A stretch of DNA of 10,206 nt from Algorimicrobium sp002414705 (GTDB taxonomy: Bacteria > Bacteroidota > Bacteroidia > Flavobacteriales > Flavobacteriaceae): assembly GCA_963972425.1 (NCBI GenBank), contig CAXAUF010000077.1:1-10206 (forward strand). The letters run 5' to 3'. The position numbers were made by a program, and so were the translations under genes. The notes under the pieces are model-generated. The model saw only the letters and a list, made by a program, of their open reading frames with translations. It had not been told where the DNA came from and did not search any database. Positions within the stretch are counted from its first letter, which is position 1. Every line of letters begins with the position of its first letter. This document shows positions 7,137-10,206 of the stretch, piece after piece.

Positions 7137-7715
7137 TTACAACTTGATACTGTCCCAAGCAGCTTGATAAGCTTCCTCTATATGTTTTTTACTTAATTGT
7201 AAAGCACCTCGTTTTTGAGATATCATTAAAAATGAAAGCGGATTAATTGCGTAAGCATATAATAAATAGTCTGACACAGGCTTTATAACTTGTTCGTTTC
7301 TGCCACGTTCCCAAAGGTCGAGTAGCGGTTGTAAATGTTTAATTCCTTTTTGCCTAATAGACTCATCAATCATTGGTGTATTATCACATTGCGCCAAAAA
7401 CATCGCGTTTTCACAGTCTTTAAGTTTAAACTCTGCAATGCGTTTCCAAATATTTTCAAAACCTTCTTTAACAGGCGTATTTGGATTGTGAGTAGCAAAA
7501 GCAAAATTGGTGTATTCTGCTTTTATATCCATGTAAGTTTGATTTACTAAATCTTGTTTGTTTTCAAAATATAAATATATTGTAGCAGGAGACACATCTG
7601 CCATTTTAGCAATCTTACTCATAGGTGTAGCGTGAAACCCATTGTTATTTACCAACTCAATAGTTGCTTTTACCAGCGCATTACGTTTATCAATACTTTT
7701 TTGAAGTTTTCCCAT
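7137..7715 (-). CDS. TetR-family regulator of the nitroreductase/aldehyde reductase cassette
   Basis: 192 residues. The DNA-binding part has NALVKATIELVNNNGFHAT, the helix-turn-helix at about 32-51 (MSKIAKMADVSPATIYLYFE), and NKQDLVNQTYMDIK. The C-terminal domain carries two cysteines nine residues apart, Cys101 (KDCENAM) and Cys110 (AQCDNTPMID), near the position where relatives contact ligands. A Cys-based sensor of electrophiles, as in NemR, is possible but only inferred. It heads the tetR-nfsB-yqhD unit and has a TAnnTTTG box and a palindrome directly upstream, which fits an autorepressor that is released by the compounds the two reductases remove. The ATG at 7715 gives a normal TetR N-terminus. 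Confidence 0.92.
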   Translation of the reverse strand: MGKLQKSIDKRNALVKATIELVNNNGFHATPMSKIAKMADVSPATIYLYFENKQDLVNQTYMDIKAEYTNFAFATHNPNTPVKEGFENIWKRIAEFKLKDCENAMFLAQCDNTPMIDESIRQKGIKHLQPLLDLWERGRNEQVIKPVSDYLLYAYAINPLSFLMISQKRGALQLSKKHIEEAYQAAWDSIKL

Positions 7716-7734
7716 GTGAATTTTAATTCTGATA

Positions 7735-7742
7735 CAAATGTA
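7735..7742 (-). promoter_or_regulatory. -7 promoter element for tetR-nfsB-yqhD
   Basis: Reads TACATTTG on the minus strand, an exact TAnnTTTG match 20 bp before the tetR start codon. There is no TTG at normal -33 spacing; the palindrome at 7753-7766 occupies the spacer and -33 zone instead. Confidence 0.6.
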
Positions 7743-7752
7743 TTTAAAAAAG

Positions 7753-7766
7753 AATGAACATTCATT
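7753..7766. promoter_or_regulatory. Probable TetR operator of the detoxification cassette
   Basis: Inverted repeat AATGAA-CA-TTCATT (6-bp arms), which also contains GAATG-AA-CATTC. This kind of compact palindrome is common for TetR-family operators. It lies 10 bp upstream of the -7 box, so binding would block RNA polymerase. The assignment to the adjacent TetR is by position. Confidence 0.6.
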
Positions 7767-7850
7767 TTTTTTAACAAATAATTATTAGTAAACGTTTTAA
7801 GTAGGAGAGTAGTTACATTACAAATTGTAAAAAATCGTAAATTTTATTTA

Positions 7851-8285
7851 TTACTCTAAAAGACTTTTAAGAGCGTAATATAAACGGTTTTGCGCATTAT
7901 CTTGAGACCCAAAAATAGATCGAAATAATTCACCTTTTTCAGATATAATAATCCACTGTGGTGTTCCTTCAGATTGAAACTGGTCATAAACTTGGTGATT
8001 TTCGTCAATATAGATCGGAAAAGGATTCTCGCCGCTAGTAAAAATATTTTTTATTGTAGATTTTGTTCCTTCTCTATTCTTGAAATTTGCATGAATACCA
8101 ATAACTTGAAGTGCTGAATATTTTTGTTGAAATTCGTATGCCAGAGGAATTGCACGACCAGTACAACCTAAACAATCGTTATTATAAATGATGAGTAATA
8201 AAACTTGATCTTTATAACGCATCATTAAATCTACTGCTTGATAATCTAAATCTTTTAAAGGAATGGATTGAATATATGTATTCAT
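7851..8285 (-). CDS. Cytoplasmic thioredoxin-like (redoxin) protein
   Basis: 144 residues with a thioredoxin-like fold. After VLLLIIYNNDC comes the active-site CLGC (Cys38, Cys41), then a helix AIPLAYEFQQKYSALQVIGIHA, the redoxin/TlpA-like stretch PFPIYIDENHQVYDQF, and GTPQWIIISEKGEL with cis-Pro109 facing the active site. There is no signal peptide or membrane span, unlike the TlpA/ResA proteins, so it should act in the cytosol as a thiol-disulfide reductase or peroxidase-like protein. It reads in the same direction as the downstream TetR cassette but is separated by 135 nt that include the cassette promoter, so it is probably its own unit. Partners are unknown. Confidence 0.85.
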   Translation of the reverse strand: MNTYIQSIPLKDLDYQAVDLMMRYKDQVLLLIIYNNDCLGCTGRAIPLAYEFQQKYSALQVIGIHANFKNREGTKSTIKNIFTSGENPFPIYIDENHQVYDQFQSEGTPQWIIISEKGELFRSIFGSQDNAQNRLYYALKSLLE

Positions 8286-8449
8286 TTTAAATTATTTTTG
8301 TCAAATGTATGTGTTTAATGGGAAATTATAAGGACAACATGTACTGTGTTATTCAAATGTGACCTTGTGGCTATTTTTATCAGTCATTATTATTATCGTT
8401 TTCCAAAAAGCTTCTACTTTTAGTTCCATTTTGTTTTAACGCGAGTGGT
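8286..8449. other. Intergenic spacer next to gene debris
   Basis: 164 bp between the thioredoxin-like gene and the membrane-protein remnant. Apart from the promoter element at 8302-8309 I see no supported gene. A 26-codon minus-strand ORF (8349-8429) has no recognisable features. No strong hairpin is visible. Confidence 0.5.
8302..8309 (-). promoter_or_regulatory. -7 promoter element for thioredoxin-like gene
   Basis: Reads TACATTTG on the minus strand, an exact TAnnTTTG match 16 bp before the ATG. A TTG at the -33 side is about 25 bp away, longer than usual, so the call is tentative. Confidence 0.45.
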
Positions 8450-8623
8450 TTAATTTGACAGCTTTTCTAACCGAAAAAAACCGAAGACTATTGCAATTGC
8501 ATATCCAACTGTTGGAATATAAAAATCGGTCGCTTTAAAAATTATTTGATTATCAGTAATACCTATTAAAATTACTAAAATTCCACGAGCTGCAATTACT
8601 AAAATCACTTCAGTTAAAAAGAC
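8450..8623 (-). pseudogene. C-terminal remnant of an unrecognised membrane protein
   Basis: On the minus strand a 57-codon open stretch ends at the TAA at 8450-8452 and has no ATG. It encodes two hydrophobic segments, LTEVILVIAARGILVILIGI and YIPTVGYAIAIVFGFF, ending RLEKLSN. This looks like the last two membrane spans of an inner-membrane protein whose 5' part is gone; a stop codon closes the frame at 8624-8626, where plus-strand porin-like sequence starts. A distant likeness to the end of PsiE-type proteins crossed my mind but I cannot support it. Composition and frame integrity suggest genuine former coding DNA. Confidence 0.5.
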
Positions 8624-8838
8624 TTATGAAATCCGTGTTGGGCTTCAGAAAATAGATTTTGGTTCAGCTACTTTATTAAGACCATTACAATGGTTTAACC
8701 AAATTGACCCTAGAGATCCATTGCAGCTCACCAATGGTGTTTATGGCATTTTAGGGCGTTATTATTTTGCTAACAATGCTAACATTTGGTTTTGGACTTT
8801 AATTGGAAATGAAAAAACCAAAGGCTTTGAAGTTATTT
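8622..8838 (+). pseudogene. Internal fragment of an outer-membrane porin-like gene
   Basis: Plus-strand open frame without a proper start or signal peptide. It reads TYEIRVGLQKIDFGSATLL, then RPLQWFNQIDPRDPLQLTNG, then VYGILGRYYFANNANIWFW and GNEKTKGFEV. The alternating pattern, the aromatic girdle residues and the short turns are those of an outer-membrane beta-barrel, and the text resembles a Bacteroidota porin-like family that I recall but cannot name exactly. Both ends are missing: the left border is at about 8622 next to an opposite-strand remnant, and the right border, at about 8833-8842, passes in frame into pldA sequence. Confidence 0.55.
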
Positions 8839-9519
8839 TAACTGGTGTGCCAACTAATAAATCTATTAGCTCAAAATCTGCAGACGTAAAGTATCAAATT
8901 AGTTTTAAGCAATTGGTAACCCGTAAACCCTTAATCTGGGATTCCAATCTTTTTGTTAAGTATACACAAAAAGCTTTTTGGGATATATATCAAGAATCCA
9001 GTCCTTTTAAAGAAATTAACTTTAATCCTTCAATTGTAATAGGTAAAGTATTTTATAAAAACAACCAGCCAATTGCTGTTGGTACTTTTGGAATGGAGCA
9101 TGAATCCAATGGTAGAGATAGTATTTTTTCTAGAAGTTGGAATAATTTTAATATTTCTTATCACACAAAAAATAGGCAGAACAACACAGGCGTCATTAAA
9201 AGTATGGATTCCTTTTGTTTACAAAGTTGGGAATCCAGATTTATTTGATTACTTGGGGTTTTATGAACTTAACGTTTACCAGGATCTTTGGTCCGATAAA
9301 TGGAATTTTGAATTAATGGCAAGAAAAGGCTTACAATTTAATTGGAAAGGAGCAATTAGAAGTCGTTTATATTACAGACCATTTAAAAAAAACAACCAAG
9401 GTTTTATGCTTGAATGGTTTAATGGTTATTCAGAAAGTTTAATTAATTACAAGGAATACAAAAGTGTAATCCGTATTGGTTATGTTATTAAAACTAACGA
9501 ATTTAACATTTTTAATTAA
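8839..9519 (+). pseudogene. pldA: pldA (outer membrane phospholipase A1) remnant, 5'-truncated and frameshifted
   Basis: OMPLA hydrolyses phospholipids in the outer membrane. Recognisable sequence starts at LTGVPTNKS and continues with YQISFKQLV, FVKYTQKAFWDIY, and the active-site stretch GMEHESNG...SRSWN. The His (9099-9101), Ser (9105-9107) and Asn (9141-9143) have exactly the spacing of His142, Ser144 and Asn156 of E. coli OMPLA. After SYHTK the frame breaks at the six-A run 9167-9172; dropping one A restores KIGRTTQASLKVWIPFVYK, GNPDLFDYLGFYELNVYQ and the family's end WFNGYSESLINY...VRIGYVIK, stop at 9517-9519. The uncorrected frame stops at 9246-9248. About 50 N-terminal residues with the signal peptide are absent and replaced by porin-like sequence. 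A sequencing error could explain the frameshift but not the missing 5' end. Confidence 0.8.
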
Positions 9520-9536
9520 CCACAATAGATAATTAA

Positions 9537-9704
9537 TTAAGAACCAGAGGATATATCATCTGTACTTTGTTCATCATCCTTTTTCTTTCCACTCATCATA
9601 AAATTAATTAAGATGCCAACTAAAGTCACACAAACAAGTGCAAAAATGGCTATCATTATAACGCCATTATTCCAATTATAAAGCGGAAGGGTTTGATTAA
9701 TCAT
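9537..9704 (-). CDS. Small single-span membrane protein, copy 2 (55 aa)
   Basis: Second copy of the gene at 4896-5063, again 55 residues. The N-terminus is MINQTLPLYNWNN, then the same span GVIMIAIFALVCVTLVGILI and NFMM, followed by SGKKKDDEQSTDDISSGS. It differs from copy 1 at residues 3, 5 and 38 and throughout the last 14 or so residues, which remain acidic and hydrophilic. Identical membrane span, silent differences and equal total length indicate selection on the protein rather than DNA debris. It converges on the pldA remnant with a 17-nt gap and lies just downstream of topB in the same direction, but has its own promoter with the CRP/FNR-like site. No strong terminator like that of copy 1 is seen. 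Function unknown. Confidence 0.85.
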   Translation of the reverse strand: MINQTLPLYNWNNGVIMIAIFALVCVTLVGILINFMMSGKKKDDEQSTDDISSGS

Positions 9705-9729
9705 ATATTTATATTTTGGTTATCAGTAG

Positions 9730-9737
9730 CAAATTTA
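9730..9737 (-). promoter_or_regulatory. -7 promoter element, small gene copy 2
   Basis: Reads TAAATTTG on the minus strand, a TAnnTTTG match at the position equivalent to TATATTTG of copy 1, despite a 2-bp length difference nearby. Confidence 0.6.
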
Positions 9738-9760
9738 TAGGTAAGCGATGAATCAAAATA

Positions 9761-9772
9761 TGACATTTATCA
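9761..9772. promoter_or_regulatory. CRP/FNR-like activator site, small gene copy 2
   Basis: TGACATTTATCA, identical to the copy 1 site and again centred 33 bp from the -7 box. It sits 20 bp beyond the topB stop codon. Confidence 0.5.
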
Positions 9773-9791
9773 CAATTTAGAAAAATCGGTA

Positions 9792-10206
9792 TTATTTTCC
9801 ATGAGTTTGAATAATCTCAAATACTAATTCTTTAGTCATCGTCTTACCTGTCGCTTTTTCTCTTAACACATTAAAAGGTAATAAAAAATTGCAACCCTTA
9901 TTATATTTTGTACAACCATAAGCAGTTTGGCCTTTAACTATGGTTCCTTGCTTGCATTTCGGGCATGTTATGGTTTCTGGAATAATAGCTTGTTTTTTCT
10001 TTTTAGGTTCTAATACTAATTTAAAATCGTCATCAAAACGAAGCAAACCTTCTACGGCTCCAGAATCTGTTTTGAAACCTTTTAAGTTAACAGTTGATCC
10101 TTTTTGTAATAATCTGATAAACTGATTTTCTGAAATAGTTTTTTCATAGGCTTTAAAAGGTAAAATGAATTTACATCCAGCTTTATAATCCGAACAACCA
10201 TAAGCT
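9792..10206 (-). CDS. topB: DNA topoisomerase III, C-terminal zinc-ribbon region (partial, 5' end beyond window)
   Basis: The 3' end of a larger gene; the frame is open to the right edge, so the 84-residue TTG-started ORF inside it is not a separate gene. About 137 residues are visible. Two topoisomerase-type C4 zinc-ribbon repeats are recognisable: the end of one (AYGCSDYKAGCKFILPF) and a complete one with CPKC at its start and AYGCTKYNKGCNFLLPF at its end. They are joined by FIRLLQKGSTVNLKGFK and a KKKK linker, and the protein ends MTKELVFEIIQTHGK. This layout is typical of the C-terminal tail of Bacteroidota TopB, a type IA enzyme that relaxes or decatenates DNA through a 5'-phosphotyrosine; the catalytic domain is outside the window. 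TopA-like proteins also carry C4 ribbons, but this tail fits TopB better. Confidence 0.85.
   Translation of the reverse strand, partial: AYGCSDYKAGCKFILPFKAYEKTISENQFIRLLQKGSTVNLKGFKTDSGAVEGLLRFDDDFKLVLEPKKKKQAIIPETITCPKCKQGTIVKGQTAYGCTKYNKGCNFLLPFNVLREKATGKTMTKELVFEIIQTHGK

Larger units (their letters stand above)
9582..9784 (-). repeat. Direct repeat copy 2 (small gene plus promoter)
   Basis: Partner of 4941-5145, same orientation. Similarity starts inside codon 41-44 of the small gene and ends at a GAAAA shared with copy 1, only a few bases before the topB stop codon. Beyond both ends the flanks are unrelated. Confidence 0.9.

Noticed and set aside
8349..8429. 26-codon ORF on the minus strand starting MELKVEAFWK
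   Set aside because: Too short, no homologue or motif recalled, no promoter box at a fitting distance, and it lies beside gene debris.
8521..8530. AAAAATCGGT, also at 9781-9790
   Set aside because: A 10-mer shared by chance in AT-rich DNA; flanks do not match, so it is not evidence for an attachment site.
9167..9172. Programmed ribosomal frameshift at the A-run
   Set aside because: No known precedent in pldA, no downstream stimulatory structure seen, and the gene already lacks its start, so a plain mutation or error is simpler.
9073..9190. Start of a separate plus-strand gene at 9073
   Set aside because: Its first 35 or so residues are out-of-frame translation of pldA; only the part after the A-run is real pldA sequence.
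9512..9540. TTAATTAA repeats as a bidirectional terminator between pldA remnant and small gene copy 2
   Set aside because: Arms are purely A/T with a 13-nt loop and no clear T tract; too weak to call.
1..10206. tRNA, rRNA, CRISPR array, transposase or integrase
   Set aside because: None seen on either strand by reading; the debris region shows no insertion-sequence ends.

Overview
The window looks like chromosomal DNA from a marine-type member of the Flavobacteriaceae (Bacteroidota). The base composition is AT-rich, start codons lack clear Shine-Dalgarno sites, promoters carry the Bacteroidota -7 element TAnnTTTG, and the lipoproteins and the TopB zinc-ribbon tail are of Bacteroidota type. 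Nearly every intact gene is on the minus strand, so genes are read from high to low coordinates.

Region A (4857 down to 1) is an export operon: tetR, tolC, hlyD, a small lipoprotein gene, and two ABC ATPase genes, the second cut by the left edge. Gaps are 2 to 33 nt. It encodes a TolC/HlyD/ABC-2 tripartite exporter in which the two ATPases correspond to the halves of a YbhF-like protein. The ABC-2 permeases should lie beyond the left edge. A TTAACC/GGTTAA palindrome at the predicted transcription start of tetR is the likely self-operator.

Region B (5063-4896 and 9704-9537) holds two copies of a 55-residue single-span membrane protein gene too short for ordinary gene calling. About 200 bp is shared at roughly 94% identity, including the promoter. 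Each copy has a TAnnTTTG box and a CRP/FNR-like TGA-N6-TCA palindrome placed about 42 bp before the predicted start of transcription. The copies are direct repeats that bracket Region C and the debris.

Region C (7742 down to 5231) is a stress cassette: a TetR regulator with its own AATGAA/TTCATT operator, an NfsB-type nitroreductase and a YqhD-type NADPH-dependent aldehyde reductase. A cytoplasmic thioredoxin-like gene with its own promoter lies just upstream. Together they suggest reductive detoxification of aldehydes, quinones or nitro compounds.

Region D (about 8450-9519) is gene debris: the C-terminal tail of an unrecognised membrane protein (minus strand), an internal piece of an outer-membrane porin-like gene (plus strand), and a 5'-truncated, frameshifted pldA (outer-membrane phospholipase A) joined in frame to the porin piece. 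Copy 2 of the small gene follows, and the window ends in the 3' part of topB (DNA topoisomerase III).
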